Assembly (NCBI RefSeq): GCF_007830295.1
Contig: NZ_VLKC01000002.1
Coordinates: 3,474,770-3,538,769 of the forward strand
From: Sporomusa sp. KB1
GTDB taxonomy: Bacteria; Bacillota; Negativicutes; Sporomusales; Sporomusaceae
Direction of reading: 5' to 3'
Length of the DNA stretch: 64,000 bases
This document shows, piece by piece, positions 56,261 through 64,000 of the stretch. Under the pieces are notes generated by a model, which was not told the origin of the DNA, made no database searches, and worked only from the letters and a program-made list of their open reading frames with translations. Position 1 is the first letter of the stretch; every line of letters begins with the position of its first letter. The translations under genes and the position numbers were made by a program.

Positions 56261-56878
56261 ATGTATATCAGAATTGTAGTAGACAATATTGGTAAAAGAT
56301 TTGGTGAAAAGATACTGTTTTCAAATGTTTGTGCCGAAGCTACTAGTGGACAGTGTTTGACAGTAATAGGATGTAACGGTTCCGGTAAATCCACATTGCT
56401 TAAAATAATTGCGGGACTGGTTCGACCAGGCACTGGTCAGGTTAGGTTAACTTTGGATAATATGCCTAGCCCAAAAGAGCAAATCTTTTATACTGGTTTT
56501 GTATCACCTGAAGTGGCAATGTATGCGGCGCTTACGGGAATCGAAAACATTATCTTCTGGACAAAGGTGCGGGGTGTTCCTTGCTCTAAGTCTGAGGCTG
56601 CCAAGTTTTGCTGTCAGATGGGGTTAGGCAAAGCCTGCTGTGACCTGGTTGCCACCTATTCCACAGGCATGCGGCAACGGCTAAAGCTGGCAGTTATTAA
56701 GGCTATTAATCCACCTGTATGGCTTTTGGACGAGCCTTCATCCAACTTAGATGGCAGTGGGCGAAGTATTGTAAAAAAGCTGATTGACGACGCAGTCATA
56801 CAGAATATCGCCGTTATACTTGCTACCAACGAGAACGAGGAGGCACTACTATATGGCAAGAATACAATTGAGCTTTAG
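56261..56878 (+). CDS. ccmA: Cytochrome c maturation ATPase CcmA
   Basis: A 205-residue ABC ATPase: Walker A GCNGSGKST, signature YSTGMRQRLKLA, Walker B VWLLDEPSSNLDGSG. The short length and linkage to ccmB mark it as CcmA, which with CcmB releases holo-CcmE from CcmC after haem loading. The ribosome site is weak (GAGTAGG). First gene of a ccmABCEF operon; it overlaps ccmB by 26 bases. Confidence 0.88.
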   Translation: MYIRIVVDNIGKRFGEKILFSNVCAEATSGQCLTVIGCNGSGKSTLLKIIAGLVRPGTGQVRLTLDNMPSPKEQIFYTGFVSPEVAMYAALTGIENIIFWTKVRGVPCSKSEAAKFCCQMGLGKACCDLVATYSTGMRQRLKLAVIKAINPPVWLLDEPSSNLDGSGRSIVKKLIDDAVIQNIAVILATNENEEALLYGKNTIEL

Positions 56879-57530
56879 TAGTGCTGTATGGGCAGTTTTG
56901 GCTAAAGATGCGGTATGTGAAAGTAGAACAAGGTATGCGACCGGAGCACTAATTATGTTCGCGCTAACAGCTCTATCAAGTGTCAGTATGGCGATTGCTG
57001 GAGCGAGTTTGCCACCGGAATTAGCCGCCGCTCTTCTCTGGGTTGTGTTATTTTTCTGTGCTATGGCCGGTTTGGCGCGGGTGTTTGTCCAGGAGCAGGA
57101 AGCAGGCACCTTAATGGGACTGCGATTATATGCTACTGGTCACGCTGTATTTTGGGGTAAGTTGTTATATAACCTGGCTCTTTTACTTGGTTTGGCCTGT
57201 CTGGTGGTGCCGCTGTTTACTATTTTTATTGCCGTCGAGGTTGGGGCTTGGCTGCCATTCATCATCGTTTTGGTGCTTGGCTGTACAGGAATAGCGACGG
57301 TGTCTACATTGACAGCCGCTATGGTCATGTACGCACAAGGTAAGCATGCTATCTTTACGGTGATTACTTTTCCCGTGCTGTTGCCGCAATTTTTGAGCGC
57401 TATTAGCGCGACCTCCAAGATATTATCGGATGGTGTACCTGAATTTAGTGAACTGGTATTTATGGCTGGCTATGACGCTGCTGTTGTGGCTGCCGGAGTA
57501 CTCTTATTTGACTACATTTGGCAGGATTAG
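56853..57530 (+). CDS. ccmB: Cytochrome c maturation membrane protein CcmB
   Basis: A 225-residue protein with six membrane segments; early RTRYATGALIMFALTAL, FVQEQEAGTLMGLRLY and a late VTFPVLLPQFLSAISAT region are CcmB marks (FxxExxxGTL...LPL, P-rich loop). ATG at 56853 follows GAGGAGG; the frame extends to 56784 without support. Partner of CcmA. Confidence 0.88.
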   Translation: MARIQLSFSSAVWAVLAKDAVCESRTRYATGALIMFALTALSSVSMAIAGASLPPELAAALLWVVLFFCAMAGLARVFVQEQEAGTLMGLRLYATGHAVFWGKLLYNLALLLGLACLVVPLFTIFIAVEVGAWLPFIIVLVLGCTGIATVSTLTAAMVMYAQGKHAIFTVITFPVLLPQFLSAISATSKILSDGVPEFSELVFMAGYDAAVVAAGVLLFDYIWQD

Positions 57531-57538
57531 GAGGGTAT

Positions 57539-58198
57539 ATGAATCTTAGAATAGTTGCATCATTAATTGCAGTATGGATGGTCGGAGTAGTAAGTGCCGT
57601 AGTTTACCTGATCCCGCCTGCTGAAGGACTAGGTTATCTTGTCCGGATTGCTTTTTTTCATATTCCGGTTGCCTGGGTTTCTGTACTGGCTTTTCTAGTG
57701 TCGGCCGCAGCTGCTGGGCAGTATCTCAGAACCAGGAAACGTAAGTATGATTGCGTGAGCGCCTGTTCGGCCAAGTTGGGGCTCGGCTTTTGCCTCTTGG
57801 CGACAGTTAGCGGTGCAGTTTTTGCCAAACTGACCTGGGGAGCATATTGGAATTGGGATCCCCGGCAGACAACAGTGTTCATTTTGTTATTAATTTACGG
57901 TGCCTATCTGGCACTCCGAGCAGCCATTGAAGAGGAAGAACGGCGGGCCGCGGTCAGTGCTGTGTATGCGCTGTTATCCTTTTTAACGGTACCATTCTTG
58001 GTGTTTGTTATTCCTCGCATGTATTTTTCCCTACATCCGGAGCCAGTACTTAATCATGCCGGTAAGGTGGCGATGGATCCTCTCATGTTGTATGTGCTGT
58101 TAGCCGCTCTAGGCGCTGGTACAGCACTCTACTGCTTGCTGCTAAGCCGGACTGTTGCCAAAAAAACACGACTGTCAGGAAAGGAACTGAATATATGA
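57539..58198 (+). CDS. ccmC: Haem-handling protein CcmC (CcmC/CcsA family)
   Basis: A 219-residue protein with six membrane segments and the periplasmic tryptophan-rich loop TWGAYWNWDPRQTT flanked by histidines (FFHIPVAWVS; SLHPEPVLNHAGK). It presents haem to CcmE. The WNWDP form of the motif is somewhat CcsA-like. GGAGGG precedes the ATG at 57539; the end overlaps ccmE by 4 bases. Confidence 0.87.
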   Translation: MNLRIVASLIAVWMVGVVSAVVYLIPPAEGLGYLVRIAFFHIPVAWVSVLAFLVSAAAAGQYLRTRKRKYDCVSACSAKLGLGFCLLATVSGAVFAKLTWGAYWNWDPRQTTVFILLLIYGAYLALRAAIEEEERRAAVSAVYALLSFLTVPFLVFVIPRMYFSLHPEPVLNHAGKVAMDPLMLYVLLAALGAGTALYCLLLSRTVAKKTRLSGKELNI

Positions 58199-58566
58199 AA
58201 AAATATCGGTTAATTTCCCTGGCCATGATTATTGGTTTTGTGGCCTACAGTATGTTTGCTTTTCAAAGTGCCGTTACGCCCTATGTCACTTTTGCACAGG
58301 CTAAAAGCGCCAAAAGTGCTGTCCAGGTCAAGGGAACTATGGGTGCAGGTAAAAAAATACAGGCTGAGGACGGCAAATCCACTCAGTTTGTGTTACGCGA
58401 TGATATTGGCGAAGAGGTGACGGTAGTCTACCGGGGCGTTAAGCCTGAAGGCTTGGAACAGGCGACAGGCATAGTAGCCATTGGCAAGTATGTAAATGGG
58501 CAGTTTCTGGCAGATAAGCTACTAGTTAAATGCCCGTCAAAATACCAGGGGAGAGTGAATCAATGA
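58195..58566 (+). CDS. ccmE: Haem chaperone CcmE, CxxxY type
   Basis: A 123-residue protein with one N-terminal membrane anchor (LISLAMIIGFVAYSMFAF) and an OB-fold domain (VQVKGTM...VTVVYRGVKPEGL...GIVAIGKYVNGQFLADKLLVK). In place of the usual haem-binding histidine it has CPSKY (C113-Y117), the CxxxY variant described for some archaea and sulfate reducers. It sits between ccmC and ccmF with 4-base overlaps on both sides. Confidence 0.88.
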   Translation: MKKYRLISLAMIIGFVAYSMFAFQSAVTPYVTFAQAKSAKSAVQVKGTMGAGKKIQAEDGKSTQFVLRDDIGEEVTVVYRGVKPEGLEQATGIVAIGKYVNGQFLADKLLVKCPSKYQGRVNQ

Positions 58567-60764
58567 TCGGCTATGGTGCAGTGCTACTGGCACTTGTTGT
58601 TACAATGTTTGCAGTAGGTTGCTATTGGTCGTCTGGGAGCAACCCAATAAGAGCAAAACATTTGGCAAGCACGGCGCGCTTTTTGTATAGCGTGTCCGCA
58701 GGTCTGGTAGGGGTGGCGGCTGGCTATCTGCTGTATTTAATTTTAGGTGACAGGTTTGATTATGCCTATGTGTTTAGCTACTCCTCTAGGGAGTTAGCTT
58801 TAGGATATAAAGTAGCCGCTTTCTGGGCAGGCCAGGAAGGTTCGTTTATGCTGTGGCTGGTATTTCATGCCGTCTTTGGGATGGTGTTATTACAGAAGCC
58901 AGCGGCACCGATGCCTGTTATGACAGTGTATGCTCTCATTCAAGCGGTGCTTTTGGGACTACTGTTGGTGAAAAGTCCTTTTATGATGCTGGCTGAGCCA
59001 CGTGTTGACGGCGTTGGTCTTAACCCGCTCTTACAGGATATGTGGATGGCTATTCATCCGCCTGTACTGTTTTTAGGGTATGCGGCATTGGCGGTGCCTT
59101 TCGCTTACGCATTGGGCAGTATGTGGGCCAATCGCCATCAGGATTGGCTGAAGCCGGCGGCCGTTTGGACGCTGTTTGCCTTGTCAAGTCTAGGAACGGG
59201 AATGTTCCTTGGCGGTTTTTGGGCCTATAAGGTATTGGGCTGGGGTGGTTATTGGGCCTGGGACCCGGTAGAAAACTCGTCACTGGTACCGTGGCTGGCC
59301 GCAGGGGCAGTGATTCATCTGTTAGCGATAGCGAGAGTGCGAGTTGGCGCTATTAAGCAGGCCTATGCCGGGGTAATTGCCAGTTTTATTTTAGTACTAT
59401 ATGGCACTTTTCTCACCCGCAGTGGTGTGCTGAGTGATTTTTCCACCCATTCGTTTACTGATGAAGGGATTGGTGGATTGTTAGGGCTAACAGTCTTAGT
59501 AGCGACCTTTGTCGCTTTTGTTTTATATATTGTTAAATGGCCAAGTATGCCGTCCGGGGAGCTTTATTCGCGGCTTTCCGGCCGGGAATTTATGCTGGCA
59601 CTTACGGCGCTGGTGCTGGCCTTTTTGGGAGCATTGGTGTTTGTCGGCATGTCTACACCGTTGGTTAGTATGGCCTTGGGCAGTGCCCAAAGTGTCAGCA
59701 GTGCCTTTTATAACCAGGCTACTTTGCCGTTGGCGGTGGCTATCGGAGCGGCGCTGATAGCAGGTCCGCTGAGTAAGTGGGGCGGCAGTTGTGGCGGTTT
59801 GGGCAAAGAATACTGGTGGCTGGGGTTGTTTTTGTTAGGTGGCCTGGGTGTAAGTATGTGGCTGAAACTGATGCAATCACTTGCTGCTATAGCCTTGTGT
59901 CTGGCAGTTACTGCTGCAGTGGCCAATGGGTATGCTGCTTGGAAGCGGACTTTGTCCTGGGCAGCAGCCTGCAGTCATATCGGCATAGCTTTTCTGCTTG
60001 CCGGGATTATGGCCTCAGGGGCGGCTAGTCAGTCTGTCGTGGTGACGTTTAACAAAGGTCAGATTCAGACTGTTTTCGGTCAGCAAATCAGCTATGAAGG
60101 AACCGAGCTAGAACCAGCAGGAAAAGATAGCTATAATATGTTTCACATAGGGCCGGACAAGACCATTGTTCAGGCGTTGACCAAGTTGAATAAGGCCGGG
60201 ATGCCTGCGGCCAGGGAGCCAGCTATCTATCGAAGCCTGCTGGCTGATATTTATATTGCACCTATCGAGAAGGAGGCTGAGGTCAGTCCTGAACTGACGT
60301 TGATTAAAGACCAACCGCTGGCGCAGGAGGACGTGAGCCTTACCTTTGTGAAGTTTAGCATGGCAGGGATGGATGGAAGTGCTGCGGTAAAGGTGCAGAC
60401 AGTAATTGCAGTGACGGTCGGGGGGCAGACCCAGGAAGTACGGCCTGAACTTACTAATCAAAACGGGCATATTGTTGGATCGACAGTCACGGCCTTTGAC
60501 CGATATCAGCTGCATATAACAGGCCTGAGACCGGGGGAGGGCCAGGTTACTATAGAGTTTAACGACAAAAAGGTAAGTGCCGTCAGGCCAGTGCGGTTGG
60601 AAGCGGAGATCAGTTATAAGCCACTAATTAATCTGGTGTGGCTCGGAGCTTTCCTGATCACCATGGGGACAGGCTGGGCAGGAGCAAAAAAACTACTTTG
60701 CCATCGTCAGGTACAGCAAAGGGGTCAGAATCCTGATGTCAGGACTACTAGTAGAACCCGCTAA
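58563..60764 (+). CDS. ccmF: Cytochrome c haem lyase subunit CcmF
   Basis: A 733-residue polytopic protein with the WWD-type loop (GWGGYWAWDPVENSSLVPWL), early FWAGQEGSFMLW and NPLLQDMWMAIHPPVLFLGYA, and a soluble C-terminal periplasmic part (about 490-700). It joins haem to apocytochromes. ATG at 58563 has GGGGAGAG upstream and overlaps the ccmE stop. No ccmD, ccmG or ccmH follows, matching the reduced set seen with CxxxY CcmE. Confidence 0.92.
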   Translation: MIGYGAVLLALVVTMFAVGCYWSSGSNPIRAKHLASTARFLYSVSAGLVGVAAGYLLYLILGDRFDYAYVFSYSSRELALGYKVAAFWAGQEGSFMLWLVFHAVFGMVLLQKPAAPMPVMTVYALIQAVLLGLLLVKSPFMMLAEPRVDGVGLNPLLQDMWMAIHPPVLFLGYAALAVPFAYALGSMWANRHQDWLKPAAVWTLFALSSLGTGMFLGGFWAYKVLGWGGYWAWDPVENSSLVPWLAAGAVIHLLAIARVRVGAIKQAYAGVIASFILVLYGTFLTRSGVLSDFSTHSFTDEGIGGLLGLTVLVATFVAFVLYIVKWPSMPSGELYSRLSGREFMLALTALVLAFLGALVFVGMSTPLVSMALGSAQSVSSAFYNQATLPLAVAIGAALIAGPLSKWGGSCGGLGKEYWWLGLFLLGGLGVSMWLKLMQSLAAIALCLAVTAAVANGYAAWKRTLSWAAACSHIGIAFLLAGIMASGAASQSVVVTFNKGQIQTVFGQQISYEGTELEPAGKDSYNMFHIGPDKTIVQALTKLNKAGMPAAREPAIYRSLLADIYIAPIEKEAEVSPELTLIKDQPLAQEDVSLTFVKFSMAGMDGSAAVKVQTVIAVTVGGQTQEVRPELTNQNGHIVGSTVTAFDRYQLHITGLRPGEGQVTIEFNDKKVSAVRPVRLEAEISYKPLINLVWLGAFLITMGTGWAGAKKLLCHRQVQQRGQNPDVRTTSRTR

Positions 60765-60784
60765 AAGCTATAAGTGAGGGGATA

Positions 60785-60880
60785 ATTTGGATACTGGTCA
60801 ATTCCCTTAACCGCAATGCCTTAAAAGTTGCATTGGTTGTCTTGGCACTTGCTGTGCTGCAGTTGCATTTAGCAATGTAA
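60785..60880 (+). CDS. Possible tiny membrane peptide after ccmF
   Basis: A 31-codon frame, TGG-ATA-CTG onward, encodes one hydrophobic helix (NALKVALVVLALAVLQLHLA). GAGGGG lies just upstream, but the only starts available are ATT at 60785 or CTG at 60794, both rare. It might be a CcmD-like accessory helix or chance. Nothing else is seen in 60765-61084 except the terminator. Confidence 0.25.
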   Translation: MWILVNSLNRNALKVALVVLALAVLQLHLAM

Positions 60881-60918
60881 GTTGGTGTAGTACGAAAAAG
60901 GAACAGTCTAAAAATTGG

Positions 60919-60943
60919 GGGTTACCTGTCGGTAGCCTTTTTT
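60919..60943 (+). terminator. Terminator after the ccm operon
   Basis: GGTTACC/GGTAGCC (one G-U) around TGTC, followed by six T. It separates ccm from nrfHA. Confidence 0.6.
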
Positions 60944-61084
60944 CATTTCAGTAGTGTAGTAGGGAAAAATTAAACTTTTGGTTGATTGGTTTATCCAGTC
61001 CAGTGCATAAACAATTCCAAGATTGGAAATCTAATAGAGCAAATAGTAGTGCGGACATGAAGCTATAATCAAGGAAGTGACATT

Positions 61085-61558
61085 TTGGACTGGAAAAAGT
61101 ACTTGGAAAAGAACAGTATTAAGCTGATATTGATGGGGGCTCTAGCCGCTGTTGTTGGGTTGGCTATCGCTGGCGGTGGCATCGCGTATGCTGATAAGGC
61201 CTCCTTTTGCAGCAGTTGTCACTCTATGAAATATGTTGCAGCCACGTGGCAAGTTTCTAACCATCGTCAGTTTACTTGTGGTGACTGCCACTTACCCCAA
61301 GAAAATATTGTTGAAAAGTTGATTGTAAAAAATCAAACTGGCATGAACGACACTTACCATGAATTCTTGCGGGACTATCCTGACACGATTAAGGTGAGCG
61401 CTAAAGGCAGAGCAATTATCGAACGCAACTGCCTACGTTGCCATGCTCACACTGTTGCCAATACCTTTATGTCCACAGGCGGACAATCATGTACGAAATG
61501 TCACCGGGGTATGATTCATAACCAGATTGTTATTAAGGAGGGAGTTCACGTTGAATAG
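61085..61558 (+). CDS. nrfH: Tetrahaem cytochrome NrfH
   Basis: A 157-residue NapC/NirT-family quinol oxidase with one N-terminal membrane helix (about 13-35) and four CxxCH motifs: CSSCH (42-46), CGDCH, CLRCH and CTKCH. It takes electrons from menaquinol and gives them to NrfA on the outer face of the membrane. TTG start after AAGGAAG. It overlaps nrfA by 8 bases. Confidence 0.93.
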   Translation: MDWKKYLEKNSIKLILMGALAAVVGLAIAGGGIAYADKASFCSSCHSMKYVAATWQVSNHRQFTCGDCHLPQENIVEKLIVKNQTGMNDTYHEFLRDYPDTIKVSAKGRAIIERNCLRCHAHTVANTFMSTGGQSCTKCHRGMIHNQIVIKEGVHVE

Positions 61559-62834
61559 AACTCAAAATTTGCTGATTGCGTTTTTAACGCTTGTTGTTCT
61601 GTTTACCGGTATAGTTATTAGCCGGGTTTGGATTTTTAAACCACAGTCAACCGTTAACCTTGTTAAGCTTTCTGTCGGTGAATATGATGTTGAGACATGG
61701 GGTAAAAATTATCCGTTAGAGTATGCTGGTTATAAAAAGAATTTAGAAACGACACCATCTCCGACCGGTTACGGCGGTAGCGTCAAAGTACAAAAAGCCG
61801 AGATGCAGCCAGAGTTATACACTAATTTTAAAGGCAATGCGTTTAGCAAAGACTATACCGAAGATAGAGGCCACCCCTATGCATTGGAAGATCTGCGTGA
61901 ATCCAAACGGATTGGTCCAGCCGCTAAAGGAGCCTGTATTACTTGCAAAACTCCTTACATCGAACAATTTTACAAAGAGATGGGCTGGGGCTATGCAACG
62001 AAGCCACTCACTGAATTGATGGATAGAGCTAAACATCCTATCAGTTGTGCTAACTGCCATGATCCCGAAACAATGGGTCTTCGAGTCATTAACCCCGCCT
62101 TTATTGAGGGCATGCAGAAACGTGGCATTGATGTGAGCAAAGCTAGCCGGGAGGAAATGCGTAGTTATGTTTGTGCTCAATGCCACTCGGAATACTATTT
62201 TGAACCAGGTACTTCTAAGGTTATTTTTCCGTGGGATAAAGGATTGACACCACAGCAGATGTACGAATACTATTCAACAAAACCGAACGGTTTTACCCAG
62301 GATTTTATCCATACAGATTCCCAGGTACCTGTCTTAAAAGCGCAACACCCAGACTATGAAGAATGGCAGAATGGTGTTCACGGTCAATTTGGCGTTTCCT
62401 GTGCTGACTGTCATATGCCATATATGCGTAAAAGTGGGCAAAAATACACTTCGCATTGGATAACAAGTCCACTTAAAACACTTGATGAATCTTGTTCACC
62501 ATGTCATACGCAAGGAAAAGAGCTATTGTTCAGCCAGGTAAAAGCCTTCCAGGATAATGTTTGGCAGCTTCAGCATACGGCAGGACAAAATATTGCTAGA
62601 GCGCATGGCGCCATTCAAAAGGCCAGTACAAGTGGTGCCGCCAACCAGAATCAATTGGCCAGTGCACGTGAGCTTCTGCGTCAGGCCCAATGGTACTGGG
62701 ACTATGTTGCCGCAGCCAATAGTATGGGCTTTCACAATCCTGTGCAGGAACTTAACACACTAGGACAGGCGATTGACTTATCTCATCAGGCAATTGATGC
62801 CGCAAATAAAGCCGCCGGCACCAATTATTTATAA
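61551..62834 (+). CDS. nrfA: Pentahaem ammonia-forming nitrite reductase NrfA
   Basis: A 427-residue cytochrome c552. The catalytic haem has the special CITCK motif (129-133) with lysine as ligand; four CxxCH haems follow (CANCH, CAQCH, CADCH, CSPCH). An N-terminal hydrophobic helix (about 7-27) acts as signal anchor. TTG at 61551 has AAGGAGGGAG 7 bases before it; the frame start at 61527 has no support. NrfHA reduces nitrite to ammonia with six electrons; acetogens may use it for respiration or detoxification. Haem attachment needs the adjacent ccm genes. Confidence 0.95.
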   Translation: MNRTQNLLIAFLTLVVLFTGIVISRVWIFKPQSTVNLVKLSVGEYDVETWGKNYPLEYAGYKKNLETTPSPTGYGGSVKVQKAEMQPELYTNFKGNAFSKDYTEDRGHPYALEDLRESKRIGPAAKGACITCKTPYIEQFYKEMGWGYATKPLTELMDRAKHPISCANCHDPETMGLRVINPAFIEGMQKRGIDVSKASREEMRSYVCAQCHSEYYFEPGTSKVIFPWDKGLTPQQMYEYYSTKPNGFTQDFIHTDSQVPVLKAQHPDYEEWQNGVHGQFGVSCADCHMPYMRKSGQKYTSHWITSPLKTLDESCSPCHTQGKELLFSQVKAFQDNVWQLQHTAGQNIARAHGAIQKASTSGAANQNQLASARELLRQAQWYWDYVAAANSMGFHNPVQELNTLGQAIDLSHQAIDAANKAAGTNYL

Positions 62835-62852
62835 AATAGGTGATAATTAGGA

Positions 62853-62924
62853 CGAGATTGCTATGCTATCGCTCGTAATGACTAGAGGGGATCTCTGGTA
62901 TTGCGACATAGTAAAGCAATCTCG
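62853..62924. repeat. Dispersed palindromic repeat (CGAGATTGCT...AGCAATCTCG)
   Basis: Perfect 10-base ends with further imperfect pairing inside (TATCGCTCGTAATGAC against ATTGCGACATAGTAAAG), 72 bases in all. It matches the general pattern of the 'gcaatctcg / attgcgag' palindromes found between genes in several phyla. It lies at the end of the nrfA transcript and could also act as a terminator. Confidence 0.55.
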
Positions 62925-63073
62925 CCTTTGTATGTGTGAGGTTCAAAAAGAAAGCAGGAAAGACTGGATACGGAAGTTTTAACGGTGCCGATAATATTGC
63001 GCCATGAGTACAAGAACTAGTCAAGGAATGAATTTTGAAGGTATTTTGTATAGAACTTTTGCACAAGAAATCG

Positions 63074-63325
63074 TCAAGGAAATTTTGACAAAACCTTTGG
63101 GAAGTACATGCAGTAAAACCGCCGGATGAATTCAACGCCACTGAGCGTTAGCGTTTTTATCTGATGGTTTTCGTTGGAGTCTCTTACGGTAATTGTCACC
63201 GTATGCTCATCCATGGCGACAATGCGGGTATTGGATAGGGCTATCCGGTGCGTGTACCTTCCCAAATATCGAACAACAGCGAGTGGACCGGAAAGTATGA
63301 GTATCGTCTTTCTATCAAAACACAT
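63074..63325 (-). pseudogene. IS91-family transposase fragment
   Basis: A minus-strand segment reads GPLAVVRYLGRYTHRIALSN, then VTITVRDSNENHQIKTLTLS and GVEFIRRFYCMYFPKVLSKF, closely like the C-terminal third of IS91/IS801-type transposases. The frame lacks the N-terminal zinc and Y-motif parts and the last residues are off. No ends of an element were found. The remaining 62925-63471 stretch shows nothing further. Confidence 0.75.
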
Positions 63326-63471
63326 GTTGAGTCAGTTGAGTTGATACAATGGAAAGGCCAGGAATAGCAAGGTGCCCATTTTTCGGGATACAGTCTAATG
63401 TGAGCCGAATTTGACAAACTGTACTTTAAGAATACTAGAAAAATTGAATTTTAAAACGAGTAATGCTAATG

Positions 63472-63500
63472 TTGACAAATACGATAGGAATTACTATAAT
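63472..63500 (+). promoter_or_regulatory. Consensus promoter of the Rrf2-nifS genes
   Basis: TTGACA (63472-63477) and TATAAT (63495-63500) with 17 bases between: a perfect sigma-A match 40 bases before the start codon. Confidence 0.9.
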
Positions 63501-63527
63501 TAAATCAGACTAATTCACTCTGGTTTA
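63501..63527. promoter_or_regulatory. Probable Rrf2/IscR operator
   Basis: TAAATCAGACT and ACTCTGGTTTA form an imperfect inverted repeat with a 5-base centre, directly downstream of the -10 element, where binding of the product encoded next would block transcription. Confidence 0.5.
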
Positions 63528-63539
63528 GGTGGTGATACA

Positions 63540-63980
63540 ATGAAGTTGTCAACCAAGGGGCGTTATGGAGTTAAAGCAGTATTGGAGCTTGCTATCAACC
63601 AGGAAAATGGGCATGTTTCAATAAAAGCGATTGCCCAACGGCAAAAAGTTTCAGAATATTATTTGGAACAGTTATTTGCCCAACTTCGCGTAGCCGGCAT
63701 TGTCAAAAGTATACGGGGAGCTCACGGTGGATATTCATTAAACAGGTCACCGGCCGAAATAACAGTCTATGACATTATTAATGTCCTTGAAGGCTCTATA
63801 GAAATATCAGATTGTATTGAGGATACAGTCTGCGATAATATTGATTGTTGTGCCACAAGACTTCTCTGGGTCAGGATAAAGGACAGTATCGATAATGTGT
63901 TAAAGTCAACCACACTACAGGATATGATTGATGATTATAGTAAAATGAAGGCTATTAAGGAAGGTGTAAAAGATGAGTAA
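63540..63980 (+). CDS. Rrf2-family regulator (IscR-like)
   Basis: A 146-residue regulator with an N-terminal winged helix (MKLSTKGRYGVKAVLELAIN; QRQKVSEYYLEQLFAQLRVAGIVKSIRGAHGGY) and a cysteine group (DCIEDTVCDNIDCC) in the place of the 2Fe-2S ligands of IscR. It probably senses iron-sulfur cluster supply and represses its own operon, which continues with a cysteine desulfurase whose start overlaps its end by 8 bases. GGTGGTG precedes the ATG. Confidence 0.92.
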   Translation: MKLSTKGRYGVKAVLELAINQENGHVSIKAIAQRQKVSEYYLEQLFAQLRVAGIVKSIRGAHGGYSLNRSPAEITVYDIINVLEGSIEISDCIEDTVCDNIDCCATRLLWVRIKDSIDNVLKSTTLQDMIDDYSKMKAIKEGVKDE

Positions 63981-64000
63981 TATTCGCGTTTATCTGGATC
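63973..64000 (+). CDS. Cysteine desulfurase (NifS/IscS family), first codons
   Basis: ATG at 63973 overlaps the Rrf2 stop; the nine visible codons read MSNIRVYLD, the usual start of NifS-like enzymes (xVYLDxxATTP). The gene continues beyond the window. Called mainly from order: Rrf2 then nifS is common in Firmicutes. Confidence 0.6.

Overview
This window looks like chromosome from an anaerobic, diderm Firmicute of the Negativicutes, most like a Sporomusa-type acetogen. The inference rests on several things: adjacent CO dehydrogenase and acetyl-CoA synthase genes, strong Gram-positive type ribosome binding sites with frequent TTG/GTG starts, BioW-type biotin synthesis, and a cytochrome c maturation system with multiheme nitrite reductase, which is unusual in monoderm Firmicutes. 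No rRNA, tRNA or CRISPR array was seen.

Layout. 1-10.5 kb: the end of a sensor kinase, an AT-rich MFS exporter, then a divergent catabolic region: IclR regulator plus carbamoylase-type hydrolase on the minus strand, and a branched-chain-type ABC transporter with an ATC hydrolase-like protein and a ureohydrolase on the plus strand. 10.5-13 kb: a two-component system whose kinase carries a haem-binding CxxCH motif. 13-18.1 kb: a long structured intergenic region, then cooS/acsA and acsB. 18.1-27.4 kb: a tungsten/molybdopterin block with two tandem RNA elements (resembling Moco/Tuco riboswitches) before an aldehyde ferredoxin oxidoreductase (AOR) gene, a double-domain E1-like ThiF/MoeB protein, a second copy of the RNA elements in front of a deleted AOR, a MoaD-like protein, a sigma-54 activator, and an iron alcohol dehydrogenase with its own -24/-12 promoter. 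27.6-31.3 kb: a TnpB relic, a small protein and two MoeA genes, the second fused to a binding-protein-like domain. 31.5-36.6 kb: the BirA-controlled biotin operon (a membrane protein, then bioW, F, D, A). 36.7-40.8 kb: HD-GYP, YigZ, RluA and MutY. 40.9-50.5 kb: lactate/glycolate use (permease, a LutA-LutB fusion, LutC, GlcD, GlcF) with a NarL-type regulator and a diacid-sensing kinase. 51-54.5 kb: pyruvate:ferredoxin oxidoreductase. 54.6-56.1 kb: a HutD-like and a VOC protein. 56.3-62.8 kb: ccmABCEF and nrfHA. 62.9-64 kb: a palindromic repeat, an IS91-family relic, an Rrf2 regulator and the first codons of a cysteine desulfurase.

How the parts fit. Lactate oxidation and PFOR would give acetyl-CoA and reduced ferredoxin. 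CODH/ACS makes acetyl-CoA from CO/CO2 and a methyl group. AOR with the alcohol dehydrogenase can interconvert acids, aldehydes and alcohols, with the E1/MoaD/MoeA genes supplying the W/Mo cofactor. The Ccm genes mature the c-type haem proteins, including NrfH/NrfA and possibly the haem-motif kinase beside CODH.

Most promising unexplained signals: three related hairpins with GGAGC-ended loops in the cooS leader; a structured element with a terminator-like hairpin ahead of the haem-motif kinase; the duplicated tandem RNA elements with pairing-preserving changes; a ureohydrolase in which one metal-ligand aspartate is cysteine; and a fused active/inactive E1-like protein.
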